NCBI GenBank assembly: GCA_951813015.1
Contig: CATOTG010000001.1
Location: forward strand, 248,001-312,000
From: an uncultured Thermoanaerobaculia bacterium
Lineage (GTDB): Bacteria; Acidobacteriota; Thermoanaerobaculia; Multivoradales; Multivoraceae
Direction of reading: 5' to 3'
Length of the DNA: 64,000 nt
Part shown: positions 17,924 to 26,276 of the stretch, in pieces
How positions within the stretch are numbered: position 1 is the first letter of the stretch
How the letters are laid out: each line of letters opens with the position of its first letter
Notes under the pieces: generated by a model
Told to the model about the DNA's origin: nothing
Database searches by the model: none
Seen by the model: the letters and a program-made list of their open reading frames with translations, nothing else
Translations under genes and position numbers: made by a program

Positions 17924-19344
17924 GCGACGAACGGGCTCGCCGCCTGGTCATCGTCGGCGGCGGCCCTTCCGGCCTGGCCGCGGCCTGGAAGGCCTCCGCC
18001 GAAGCGCAGCGCGCCGGCGCCGCGCTCGAGGTCGTCGTTCTGGAGGCAGACGCCAGGGTCGGCGGCAAGGCGCGTACTGGGTTCGCCGACGGTCTTCTGA
18101 TCGAGACCGGCCCGCAGGGTTTCCTCGACGATCAGCCGGTGCTGCGGGAGATGATCGCCGCCTGCGGCCTCGCCGAGGAGGTGATCGAGCCGGAACCGGC
18201 CGCGAACCGGCGCTACATCTACCGTGGCGGCAGGCTGCGGGAGCTGCAACGCAGCCCGCTGGCCTTCGCCAGGAGCGGCCTGCTCGGACCGTTCGGCCTG
18301 GCAAGGCTGGCGATGGAGCCCCTGGCGCCGGCCCGACCAGGCGGTGACGATCGCCTCGGGGCCGGGGTCTTGACGAGCGGCGACGCCACCCCGCACACCG
18401 ACGAGTCGCTCTTCGACTTCGCCGCCCGCCGCATGGGACGGCAGGCGGCCGCCCGGCTGATCTCGCCCGTGGTTCTCGGCATCTTCGCGGGTGACGCCCG
18501 AAGACTCTCGGCCGCGGCCGCCTTCCCCCGGCTGGTGGCGATGGAACAGGCCCACGGCTCCCTGTTCAAGGCGATGCGCGCCGGCCGCAAACGGGGCGTG
18601 CCGCCGCCCGGGCATCGGACCTTTCGGCGCGGAGTCGAGGCTCTGCCGCAGGCGGCGGCGGCGCTGCCGGGAATCGACGTCGCCTGCAACCGGCGCGTCA
18701 CCGCGATCGAGCATCGCGGCGGCGGCTTCGCCGTCACCTCGTCCGCCGGCGGGCTTGCCGCCGATGCGGTCGTCGTCGCCGCCGATCTGCCTTCGGCCGC
18801 CGATCTCGTCGACGGCGTTTCGTCCGCGGCCGCGGAGGAACTCCGGCAGATCGAGTCGCCCCCGATAGCCGTCGTCCACACCGCCTTCGAAGTCGCGGCG
18901 GCTGCCCACATCGAGCCCGCCTACGGTTTCTTGGTCGCCCGCGGCGAGGGCATCCGCATGCTCGGCTGCCAATACGAAACCGCGACCTTCTCGGGCCGCA
19001 GCCCGGATGGCACGTTCCTGGCCCGCTCGATGTTCGGCGGCAGCGTCGATCCTGATGCCGCCCGCCTGGCCGACGAAGAAATCATCGACCTCACCCGCCG
19101 CGAACTGCGCCGAACGGTCGGCATCGACGCCACGCCGACCAGCACGAGCGTCGCCCGCTGGCCGCACGCCATCCCCCAGTACGCTCCCGGGCATCCGCAG
19201 CGGGTGGCCAGGATCGAGGCGGCCCTGGACCCGATCGACGGCTTCTACCTGGCCGGCAACGTCCTCCACGGCGTCGGCCTGAGTCGCGCGGTCGCTGTCG
19301 GCGCCGCATGCGGCGAGCGGGCCGCGAAACGCCTGCTCGCGTAG
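17920..19344 (+). CDS. hemY: Protoporphyrinogen oxidase (HemY/HemG type, FAD-dependent)
   Basis: 474 residues; the TTG start overlaps the hemE stop. FAD dinucleotide-binding motif VIVGGGPSGLAAAWKA at residues ~10-25, then VVVLEADARVGGKARTGF, LIETGPQGFLDD, MGRQAAARLISPVVLGIFAGD, and the C-terminal FAD segment FYLAGNVLHGVGLSRAVAVG. This soluble/peripheral oxidase uses O2 to make protoporphyrin IX. It is the last gene of the heme operon; a Family B element and a 380-bp gap follow. Confidence 0.92.
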   Translation: MSDERARRLVIVGGGPSGLAAAWKASAEAQRAGAALEVVVLEADARVGGKARTGFADGLLIETGPQGFLDDQPVLREMIAACGLAEEVIEPEPAANRRYIYRGGRLRELQRSPLAFARSGLLGPFGLARLAMEPLAPARPGGDDRLGAGVLTSGDATPHTDESLFDFAARRMGRQAAARLISPVVLGIFAGDARRLSAAAAFPRLVAMEQAHGSLFKAMRAGRKRGVPPPGHRTFRRGVEALPQAAAALPGIDVACNRRVTAIEHRGGGFAVTSSAGGLAADAVVVAADLPSAADLVDGVSSAAAEELRQIESPPIAVVHTAFEVAAAAHIEPAYGFLVARGEGIRMLGCQYETATFSGRSPDGTFLARSMFGGSVDPDAARLADEEIIDLTRRELRRTVGIDATPTSTSVARWPHAIPQYAPGHPQRVARIEAALDPIDGFYLAGNVLHGVGLSRAVAVGAACGERAAKRLLA

Positions 19345-19485
19345 CGGAGTACGTGCCCCTCAAGCGCAGGCTCCTCCCCGGCCGCCTGCTCCCGCTCGAC
19401 CTCGAGGAGGGCAAGGATCGAATCGCCCGTGCAGACGCTGCGCAAGTTGGGGTTCAACGGCACTCCGCGGCCGATCCGTGGCCGA

Positions 19486-19638
19486 CAGGACCGTTCCAAA
19501 GTCGGGAGCTTCGGTGACCGATGTGAGGAAACCACTCCGGAATCGGCAACCCCGCACCGGCACCGCTCTCGACCCTTAGGGAATGAAGGCCTCCCGCCCG
19601 CGCCCAGCGTGGAGCGCAGGACTAAAGGAATGGTCCTG
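19486..19638 (+). mobile_element. Family B MITE-like element, copy 2
   Basis: About 153 bp with terminal inverted repeats CAGGACCGTTCCAAAGTC and GACTAAAGGAATGGTCCTG. Flanked by a perfect 11-bp direct repeat TCCGTGGCCGA (19475-19485 and 19639-19649). Same orientation as copies 1 and 3. The remainder of the gap 19345-19727 holds no gene; a TACACT sequence at 19683 is a possible -10 box for the downstream aldehyde dehydrogenase gene. Confidence 0.8.
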
Positions 19639-19727
19639 TCCGTGGCCGATCCTGCCGTGGGAGCCGCCGGCCAAAACCGGGCTACACTCAGCCGCCTTGA
19701 ACCAGGACAACACTCGGAGACAGTCCC

Positions 19728-21164
19728 ATGAAGGAAGCGCTGCAGTTCTACATCAACGGTGAGTGGGTCGACCCGGTGACCCCGAAGACGATGGACGTGA
19801 TCGATCCGTCGACGGAAGAGGCGATCGGCCGGATCAGCCTCGGCAGCGCGGCCGACGTGGACCGCGCGGTGGCCGCGGCGCAGGCTGCCTTCGAGTCGTT
19901 CTCCCGGACGAGCCGCGAGGAGCGGGTCGAGTTGCTCGGCCGGATCGTCGCGGGCTACAAGGCGCGCATCGGCGAGATGGCCGAGACGATCTCCGCCGAG
20001 ATGGGCGCGCCGGCCTGGCTCGCCAACGCGGCGCAGGCGCCGTCCGGCATGGGCCACTTCGCCGGCGCCCTCGGCGTGCTCAAGGACTACGACTTCGTCG
20101 AGACCCGCGGCACGACGAACATCGTCAAGGAACCGGTCGGCGTCTGCGGACTGATCACGCCCTGGAACTGGCCGATCAACCAGATCGCCTGCAAGGTCGC
20201 CCCGGCGCTCGCCGCCGGCTGCACGATGGTGCTCAAGCCGAGCGAGGTCGCGCCGCTCAACGCGATCCTGCTCGCCGAGATCCTTCATGACGCCGGCGTG
20301 CCGCCAGGCGTCTTCAACCTGATCAACGGCGAAGGCCCCGAGGTCGGCGCGGCGCTGTCCGCCCATCCCGGGATCGACATGATGTCGTTCACCGGTTCGA
20401 CCCGCGCCGGCCGCGCGGTCGCCAGGGCGGCCGCCGATTCGATCAAGCGGGTGGCCCAGGAGCTCGGCGGCAAGTCGCCGAACATCGTGCTGGAGGACGC
20501 CGATCTCGACCGGGCGGTCAAGGCCGGCACCCGGCAGTGCTTCCTGAACAGCGGCCAGTCCTGCAACGCGCCGACGCGAATGCTGGTCCCCGCCGCGGCG
20601 CACGCTCGCGCCCTGGAAGTCGCCAGGGCCGCGGCCGAGGCGACCGTCGTCGGTGCGCCGGGACAGGTTGGCGTCAACATCGGCCCCGTCGTCAGCAAGG
20701 TCCAGTACGACAAGATCCAGGCGCTGATCGCCAAGGGCGTTGAAGAAGGCGCCGAACTCGTCACCGGCGGCACGGACCGGCCCGAAGGCATGGACAGCGG
20801 CTACTACGTCCGCCCCACCGTCTTCGGCGGCGTCAGCAACGACATGACGATCGCCCAGGAGGAGATCTTCGGACCGGTGCTGGCGATCCTCCCCTACGAG
20901 ACGGAGGAAGAAGCGATCCGGATCGCCAACGACACACCCTACGGCCTGTCGAGCTACGTCCAGTCCGGCGACCTCGATCACGCCCGCAGCGTCGCCTCCC
21001 GCATCCGCGCCGGCAACGTCCACATCAACGGCGCCCCCGCCGACTTCGGCGCCCCCTTCGGCGGCTACAAGCAGTCCGGCAACGGCCGCGAGTGGGGAGA
21101 CTTCGGCTTCGAGGAGTTCCTCGAGGTCAAGGCCGTGATGGGAGCGCTGCCGAAGGCGAGCTGA
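19728..21164 (+). CDS. NAD(P)-dependent aldehyde dehydrogenase
   Basis: 478 residues, ALDH superfamily. The proton-acceptor glutamate lies in QELGGKSPNIVLEDAD and the catalytic cysteine in FLNSGQSCNAPTRM. Cofactor-binding blocks ITPWNWPINQIACKVAPAL, KPSEVAPLN and FTGSTRAGRAV are clear, as are EEIFGPVLAILPY and FGGYKQSGNGREWG near the C-terminus. It oxidises an aldehyde to an acid; the substrate cannot be read from sequence. It stands alone, between a Family B element and a convergent ATPase gene. Upstream 19690-19727 contains GGAGACAG as a modest ribosome-binding site. Confidence 0.92.
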   Translation: MKEALQFYINGEWVDPVTPKTMDVIDPSTEEAIGRISLGSAADVDRAVAAAQAAFESFSRTSREERVELLGRIVAGYKARIGEMAETISAEMGAPAWLANAAQAPSGMGHFAGALGVLKDYDFVETRGTTNIVKEPVGVCGLITPWNWPINQIACKVAPALAAGCTMVLKPSEVAPLNAILLAEILHDAGVPPGVFNLINGEGPEVGAALSAHPGIDMMSFTGSTRAGRAVARAAADSIKRVAQELGGKSPNIVLEDADLDRAVKAGTRQCFLNSGQSCNAPTRMLVPAAAHARALEVARAAAEATVVGAPGQVGVNIGPVVSKVQYDKIQALIAKGVEEGAELVTGGTDRPEGMDSGYYVRPTVFGGVSNDMTIAQEEIFGPVLAILPYETEEEAIRIANDTPYGLSSYVQSGDLDHARSVASRIRAGNVHINGAPADFGAPFGGYKQSGNGREWGDFGFEEFLEVKAVMGALPKAS

Positions 21165-21379
21165 GAGCTCCGTGCTGGCGGACCGTTGAGACTCACCCGC
21201 CTCAACCACTCACGGGGGTAGTCGACGAGCTCGACCCCGGGCATGCCGCCGACATCGGCCCGGGACGCCGAGGGCTGTCGTGTCTTGTCTGCCCACCGAG
21301 TTCGAAGCCCTTCGTAGAGCAGCCATGGACTCATGTCGGGTAGCTGGTCTGACTCACGGTTCTTGCCGGTACCCCGGAG

Positions 21380-22663
21380 TCACGCCGTCTCCCAGAGCCG
21401 GCGGACTGGCACCGCGTGGAGGCGACTACCGAAGCGTGCGGTCAGTTCACCGTCGTACAGGACCACTCCGCCGGCGAAGCGGTCGCCGATGGCCGCGGCC
21501 AGCTTCCGAAGGCCGCGGAAGTCGGACGGTCCGACGGTGGCGGCAGCCTTGACTTCGACGCCGGCCACGGCGGCCGCTCCCTGCTCGATCACAACGTCGA
21601 CCTCGAAACCGTCACGATCGCGAAAGTGGAAGAAGCCGCACGGGGCGTCGTGCCAACTGGCCTGACGCCGGAGTTCCTGGTAGACGAAGCTCTCCAGTAG
21701 CTGTCCGAGCAGGCCGCGGTCCGCGATCAGACCGGCCGGACCTGCGCCCAGAAGCGTGGCGGCGACGCCAGTGTCCACGAAATGGAGCTTCGGGCTCTTG
21801 ACGAGCCGGCGCAGGCGATTGCTGTGCCAGGGGAGAAGGCGTTCGAACAGGAACAGGCGCTCCAGGAGCGCCACATGGTCGCCGATCGTCGGCCGGCTGA
21901 GCTGGAACGGCGCGGCCAGATCCGTCAGGTTGAACAGGCGTGCGGTCTGGCCGGCGACGGCCGAAAGCAACCTGGGCAGTGCGTCGAGAGATCGGATGTT
22001 CGCCAGGTCTCGCACGTCCCGGGAGATCAACGCTTCGACGTAGCTCCGGTGCCAGTTCGCCCGGCGCCGGTGAGTGGGACGAGCCATCGCTGGCGCGAAA
22101 CCGCCAGTCGCAATTCGTTCCGGGAGCTCGGAACCGAGCCGGCCCACCCGCCGGACGTCGAATCCGCCGCCGAACAGAGCATCCAGAAACTCGCGGCGCG
22201 GCGTTGCGTCCTCCGGCGCCCTTGATGGGCGCACGGTCTCCCGCTGCGCCAGGGGATGGAGGCGAACGACCTCCATACGCCCCGCAAGCGACTCGGACAG
22301 CTTCGGCAGGAGCAGCACGTTCGTCGAACCGGTGAGCAGGAAACGGCCGGGCGCCCGCCGGCGGTCCACCTCCAGTTTGATCGCCTCGAACAGCTCCGGC
22401 GCACGCTGGACCTCGTCCAGGATGACCCGGTCAGGAAGCTCGCCGACGAATCCCGCCGGATCGTACCGGGCGCTGTCGCGGGCCACCGCGTCGTCCAGGC
22501 TGATGTAGGCGTAGCCGAGCCGGCCAGGACCGGCCGCTACCATGCGGGCCAGCGTCGTCTTGCCGCACTGTCGCGGACCGTGAATGAGGACGACGGGCGA
22601 GTCTTCCAACGCTTCGATGAGTCGGCGCTCGATCAGCCGTGGGAACAAGACCGGTTCCGGCAT
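21380..22663 (-). CDS. AAA ATPase with DUF4143 domain
   Basis: 427 residues. Walker A VLIHGPRQCGKTTLA near residues 25-39 and Walker B-like RVILDEVQRAPELF are followed by the sensor FLLTGSTNVLLLP. The second half is a DUF4143 module: YVEALISRDVRDLANI, LSRPTIGDHVALLERLFLFERL, KLHFVDTGVAATLLG, and a PD-(D/E)XK-like C-terminal segment EVDVVIEQ...VAGVEVKAAATV. These proteins are common, scattered in genomes and of unclear function, often seen with mobile or toxin-antitoxin genes. No partner is adjacent. Confidence 0.9.
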   Translation of the reverse strand: MPEPVLFPRLIERRLIEALEDSPVVLIHGPRQCGKTTLARMVAAGPGRLGYAYISLDDAVARDSARYDPAGFVGELPDRVILDEVQRAPELFEAIKLEVDRRRAPGRFLLTGSTNVLLLPKLSESLAGRMEVVRLHPLAQRETVRPSRAPEDATPRREFLDALFGGGFDVRRVGRLGSELPERIATGGFAPAMARPTHRRRANWHRSYVEALISRDVRDLANIRSLDALPRLLSAVAGQTARLFNLTDLAAPFQLSRPTIGDHVALLERLFLFERLLPWHSNRLRRLVKSPKLHFVDTGVAATLLGAGPAGLIADRGLLGQLLESFVYQELRRQASWHDAPCGFFHFRDRDGFEVDVVIEQGAAAVAGVEVKAAATVGPSDFRGLRKLAAAIGDRFAGGVVLYDGELTARFGSRLHAVPVRRLWETA

Positions 22664-22685
22664 CGGCTGATCGTAGGTTCAAGCC

Positions 22686-22777
22686 TCGGCAGATTGCAAG
22701 TTCGGGTGTCGGCAGATTGCAAGTTCGGGTGTCGGCAGATTGCAGGTTCATGGACCGGCAGACTGCAGATACGGGTA
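22686..22777. repeat. 23-bp tandem repeat, four units
   Basis: Units TCGGCAGATTGCAAGTTCGG + GTG at 22686, 22709 and 22732, with a diverged fourth at 22755 and a weak fifth before 22686. Lies just upstream of the DUF4143 ATPase start (22663) and downstream of glcE. Direct repeats without spacers, so not a CRISPR array. A regulator-binding array is one possibility. Confidence 0.75.
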
Positions 22778-22883
22778 GCGGCTGTCGAGCTACGGTCAGA
22801 TCTCGCGTACGCCCGGGTCAACCGTTCGGCGGCGCCACGTCGGCCAGAAGGCCGTTGCGCGAGCGCGATGCTGTCCCGTGGCG

Positions 22884-24002
22884 CTACAGCCGGCCGAAAC
22901 GGCCGGCCGGATCGAGGGCCTGCTCGACGCGGCGCAGCAGTTCGCCGCCGGAGCGGTAACCGAGGATCGGCTTCGTGGCGGTCGCCGCCGGAGCGCGCAG
23001 GGCCAGGGCGGTCAGTTTCGACTCGGTGAGGGCACGGTCGAGGGCCGGCAGGTCGGCACTGCGTTCGGCTGGCCAGGCGAGGAAGGCCTGCTGGATGCCG
23101 GCGCTGTAGATCCGGGCCGCGCGGGCGGCCTCCAGCTCGGCGAGGACCTGTTCCAGGACACCCGCCGTGGCCGGTGTGACAGGGAGCTTGAACACGGAGG
23201 CGTCGGGCGCAGCCCAGTGGAGTTCGCGGCGGGCTCGCCAGTGCCTCGTGTCGGCGTCGCCCACGAGGGTTGACGCACCGCTGTCCAGGAGGTCGGCGGC
23301 GCGGTTCAAACGCGCTTCCAGGGCGTGGCTGCGGCCGCCGATGCGGATCTCAAGCCCCCACCCGGCCGCGCCGTGGACCAGGTCGAGGCATTCGAGCTCA
23401 ACCGCTCCGCCGCCGACACGACCGGCGGCGGCAAGCGCCTCGTCGAAAGCCAACCCGGCGACGCGCAGGGTGGCACAGCTCTCGGGATGCGGGAAAACCT
23501 TGAAGGTGCATTCGGTGAGCACGCCCAGCCGTCCCAGGCTGCCGACCATGAGTTTCGGCAGATCGAATCCGGCCGCGTTCTTGACCACCTTGGCGCCGCC
23601 GCGGATGATCTCGCCCCGGCCGTCGACGAAGGCCACCGCGAGCAGGAAGTCCCGCAGGCCGCCGTAGCGCAGGCGGCCGGGACCGTTGGCGCCCGCGGCC
23701 ACGGCGCCGCCGACGGTGCTGCCGGCGTCGACGAGCAGCGGGTCGAAGGGAAGGTACTGGCCTTCCGCCGCGAGCCGCGCCTCGACGTCGGCAAGCGGCG
23801 TCCCGGCCAGGGCGGTCACCGTGTACTCGCTGGGCAGATACTCGGTGATGCCGTTGAGGGCCGACAGGTCGAGCACGTCGGCGCCTTGCGCCGCGCACAG
23901 CGCCGGTTTCGTGCCGCCGCCGCGTGGCACGATCCGTTCCGCGCCGCCTGCGGCTTTGGCAACCTCGGCCGCCGAAGCCGGCCGATGGACAGTGCCGATC
24001 AC
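22884..24002 (-). CDS. glcE: Glycolate oxidase subunit GlcE (FAD-binding)
   Basis: 372 residues. FAD_binding_4 features near the N-terminus: IVPRGGGTKPAL and LAGTPLADVEARLAAEGQ, then PLLVDAGSTVGGAVAAGANGPGRLRYGG and GGAKVVKNAAGFDLPKLMVGSLG. The pattern is that of GlcE rather than GlcD: shorter, with the GxAKxVKNVAGYD-like motif. It works with GlcD to oxidise glycolate to glyoxylate. glcD lies 40 bp upstream in the same direction. The iron-sulfur subunit GlcF is not found downstream. Confidence 0.9.
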   Translation of the reverse strand: MIGTVHRPASAAEVAKAAGGAERIVPRGGGTKPALCAAQGADVLDLSALNGITEYLPSEYTVTALAGTPLADVEARLAAEGQYLPFDPLLVDAGSTVGGAVAAGANGPGRLRYGGLRDFLLAVAFVDGRGEIIRGGAKVVKNAAGFDLPKLMVGSLGRLGVLTECTFKVFPHPESCATLRVAGLAFDEALAAAGRVGGGAVELECLDLVHGAAGWGLEIRIGGRSHALEARLNRAADLLDSGASTLVGDADTRHWRARRELHWAAPDASVFKLPVTPATAGVLEQVLAELEAARAARIYSAGIQQAFLAWPAERSADLPALDRALTESKLTALALRAPAATATKPILGYRSGGELLRRVEQALDPAGRFGRL

Positions 24003-24042
24003 AAGTCTCGTGGCTCTTTGTCGTTGACCGTGCCGCCGCGCC

Positions 24043-25500
24043 TCATTCGCGCGAGATGACTCCCGCCACTTCCAGAGGGTGCGGACCGTGGCTCAGCAGC
24101 GCCGGCGCCTCCGCGTCCGGGAACATCTTGCCGCGGTTCGCCAGTTCGCCCGGGTCGATGGCGGTGCGGATGCGCCGCATCGCGTCCAGGTCGGCGTCGT
24201 CGAACATCTCGCCCAGGTACTGGCGCTTCTCCATCCCGACGCCGTGCTCGCCGGTAATCGAACCGCCGAGGTCGATGCACAGACGGAGAATCTCGCCCGC
24301 GAGCTCCTCGGCGCGCTCCAGATCTCCCTCGACCCGGCCGTCGAACAGGATGAGCGGGTGCAGGTTGCCGTCGCCGGCGTGGAAAACGTTCGCGACCCGA
24401 ATCCCGTGCCGCTCGCCGAGCCGCTGGATCCGGGTCAGGGCCTCGCCCAGGCGGGAGCGTGGCACAACGCCGTCCTGAACGATGTAGTCCGGGCTCAGCC
24501 TCCCCACCGCCGAGAAGGCGCTCTTGCGACCCTTCCAGATCCGCATCCGGTCGTCCGCGTCGCTGGCGATGTGTTCGAGGTACGGCTTCGATTGCCTGAC
24601 GACTTCCAGGAGCAGTTCGCTCTCGGCCGCCACCTGCTGCTTCTCGCCCTCCAGCTCGACGATCAGGAGCCCCTCGGCGTCCAGCGGATAACCGGCGCCG
24701 ACTGCCGCTTCGGCCGCCTCGATCGCCAGGTTGTCCATGATCTCCATCGCTCCCGGCAGGAGGCCCGAAGCGACGACCGCGGCCACCGCCTCGCCCGCCG
24801 CCGCGAGCGAGTCGTAGGCGGCCAGCAGGGTAAAGAACGTCTCCGGCCTGGGCAGCAGGCGGAGGGTGATCTTCGTCGCGATCCCGAACAGTCCCTCGGA
24901 GCCGACGAACAGCCCGACCAGATCGGGCCCGACGCCTTCCAGGCTGTCGCCGCCAAGTTCCACCACCTCGCCGTCCGGCAGGACGACTTCGAGACCGAGC
25001 ACGTGGTTGCTCGTCATGCCGTACTTCAGGCAGTGCGCACCGCCCGAGTTGAAGGCCAGGTTGCCGCCTATCGTGCACACGGACTGGCTCGAAGGATCCG
25101 GTGAGTAGTAGAGGCCGTAGGGCGCCGCCGCATCGGACACGGCGAGGTTGACGACGCCCGGCTCCACCACCGCGATCCGCCGCACCGGGTCGACCTCGAG
25201 TATGCGGTTGAGCCGGTTCATCGCGATGACGACGCCGTCGTCGACGGGCAGCGAGCCGCCGGAGAGGCTCGTGCCGCTGCCGCGGGCGAGGAAGGGCACC
25301 TCGGCAGCCGCGCACAGGCGAACGACGTCGACGACCTCTTCCGCCGACTCGACCAGGACGACCGCCCGGGGGCGCGCCCGGAACGCGGTCAACGCGTCCG
25401 ATTCATAGGCCGCCATCGGGGCGGCGCCGGTCAGGACGCGCTCCGAACCCAGGCGCTGGATGAGGGCGTCGTGGAAGCTCGCTGCGTCGACTGGAGCCAT
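24043..25500 (-). CDS. glcD: Glycolate oxidase subunit GlcD (FAD-linked oxidase)
   Basis: 485 residues. FAD_binding_4 domain with [20 protein letters not shown] near residues 72-92, [20 protein letters not shown], and [18 protein letters not shown]. The C-terminal FAD-oxidase domain ends with [30 protein letters not shown] and [21 protein letters not shown]. The protein oxidises D-2-hydroxy acids such as glycolate or lactate. It lies 40 bp upstream of glcE in one operon. An inverted-repeat element and a Family A copy lie upstream. Confidence 0.93.
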   Translation of the reverse strand: MAPVDAASFHDALIQRLGSERVLTGAAPMAAYESDALTAFRARPRAVVLVESAEEVVDVVRLCAAAEVPFLARGSGTSLSGGSLPVDDGVVIAMNRLNRILEVDPVRRIAVVEPGVVNLAVSDAAAPYGLYYSPDPSSQSVCTIGGNLAFNSGGAHCLKYGMTSNHVLGLEVVLPDGEVVELGGDSLEGVGPDLVGLFVGSEGLFGIATKITLRLLPRPETFFTLLAAYDSLAAAGEAVAAVVASGLLPGAMEIMDNLAIEAAEAAVGAGYPLDAEGLLIVELEGEKQQVAAESELLLEVVRQSKPYLEHIASDADDRMRIWKGRKSAFSAVGRLSPDYIVQDGVVPRSRLGEALTRIQRLGERHGIRVANVFHAGDGNLHPLILFDGRVEGDLERAEELAGEILRLCIDLGGSITGEHGVGMEKRQYLGEMFDDADLDAMRRIRTAIDPGELANRGKMFPDAEAPALLSHGPHPLEVAGVISRE

Positions 25501-25520
25501 CTACCGACTCAGCCTACCAA

Positions 25521-25760
25521 CCTAGCAGCAGCCCGTGGCAGAAGTCGCGCTGCATTCGAGCGGCCATGCATCCCGCCCGGCATCGTGCCAGTCCGTGCGC
25601 CCGATGACGGGCGCACGGACTGGTTCGCGGGTGGCGCGGAGCGCGCCACCCGGGTCGCGCCTCGGTCGAATATGGCCCGATATGCTCCCTCGTCGCGCCT
25701 TGCCGGGCGGGCGCCTGGCCACTCTCGGTGCGACACGGACTTCTGCCACGGGCTGCTAGG
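25521..25760. repeat. 240-bp element with inverted ends enclosing a Family A copy
   Basis: The left end CCTAGCAGCAGCCCGTGGCA continues GAAGTC, and the right end GACTTCTGCCACGGGCTGCT continues AGG. They are inverted copies, apart from one extra AGC/GCT triplet. Looser pairing continues inward for ~45 bp. The interior (25590-25660) is a Family A repeat in reverse orientation (CCGTGCGCCCG/CGGGCGCACGG then GGTGGCGCG/CGCGCCACC). Another half hairpin GGTGGCGCG...CGCGCCACC follows at 25761-25782. No coding potential that I trust. Confidence 0.75.
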
Positions 25761-25786
25761 TGGCGCGTTTCCGCGCCACCTGTGAA

Positions 25787-25996
25787 CTACTCGCCGAGCG
25801 GCATGACGATCCAGAGCAGGATGTAGACGATGATCCCGGGAAACGCGACCGAGAGGATGGACACCAGGACATAGAGCAGGCGCACCACGGTCGGGTTCCA
25901 GCCCAACCAGGCGGCGATGCCTCCGCAGACGCCGCCGATCAGACGGTCGGACCCGGAACGATGAAGGGGACGGGACTGGGTGGCTGTCGCGGTCAC
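25787..25996 (-). CDS. PspC-domain membrane protein
   Basis: 69 residues from a GTG start with AGGAGG 8 bp upstream. The conserved PspC pattern is clear: LHRSGSDRLIGGVCGGIAAW, then LGWNPTVVRLLYVLVSILS and a single long hydrophobic helix VAFPGIIVYILLWIVMPLGE. Stand-alone PspC proteins sit in the inner membrane and are linked to envelope stress responses. Small, probably complete. A Family B element lies 90 bp upstream. Confidence 0.88.
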   Translation of the reverse strand: MTATATQSRPLHRSGSDRLIGGVCGGIAAWLGWNPTVVRLLYVLVSILSVAFPGIIVYILLWIVMPLGE

Positions 25997-26087
25997 GGTC
26001 GGTTCCTCCTCGCAGAGAGACTGCTCACGTTCAACTACGGATTCTGAACGACTTGGGTTCCATCGGGTCGGCTGAGGGGGCGGCTGG

Positions 26088-26239
26088 CAAAGCCGTTCCA
26101 AGGTCGGGAACTTCGGCGACCGACATGAGGAAACCACTCCGGAATCGGCAACTTTGCACCGGCACGGCTCTCGACCCTCGGGAATGAAGGCCTCCCGCCC
26201 ACGGCCCAGAGTGGAGCGCTGGACTTTGGAATGGTCCTG
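26088..26239 (+). mobile_element. Family B MITE-like element, copy 3
   Basis: About 152 bp. Left end CAAAGCCGTTCCAAGGTC, right end GACTTTGGAATGGTCCTG. Flanks GGGGCGGCTGG (26077-26087) and CGGGCGGCTGG (26240-26250) match at 10 of 11 positions. Lies between the divergent pspC-type gene and the MFS transporter gene, in what should be their promoter region. Confidence 0.75.
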
Positions 26240-26276
26240 CGGGCGGCTGGTCGATTCATAGACGACTACGCATAGG

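Noticed and set aside
22686..22777. CRISPR-like array
   Set aside because: Repeats are head to tail with no spacers and no cas genes nearby.
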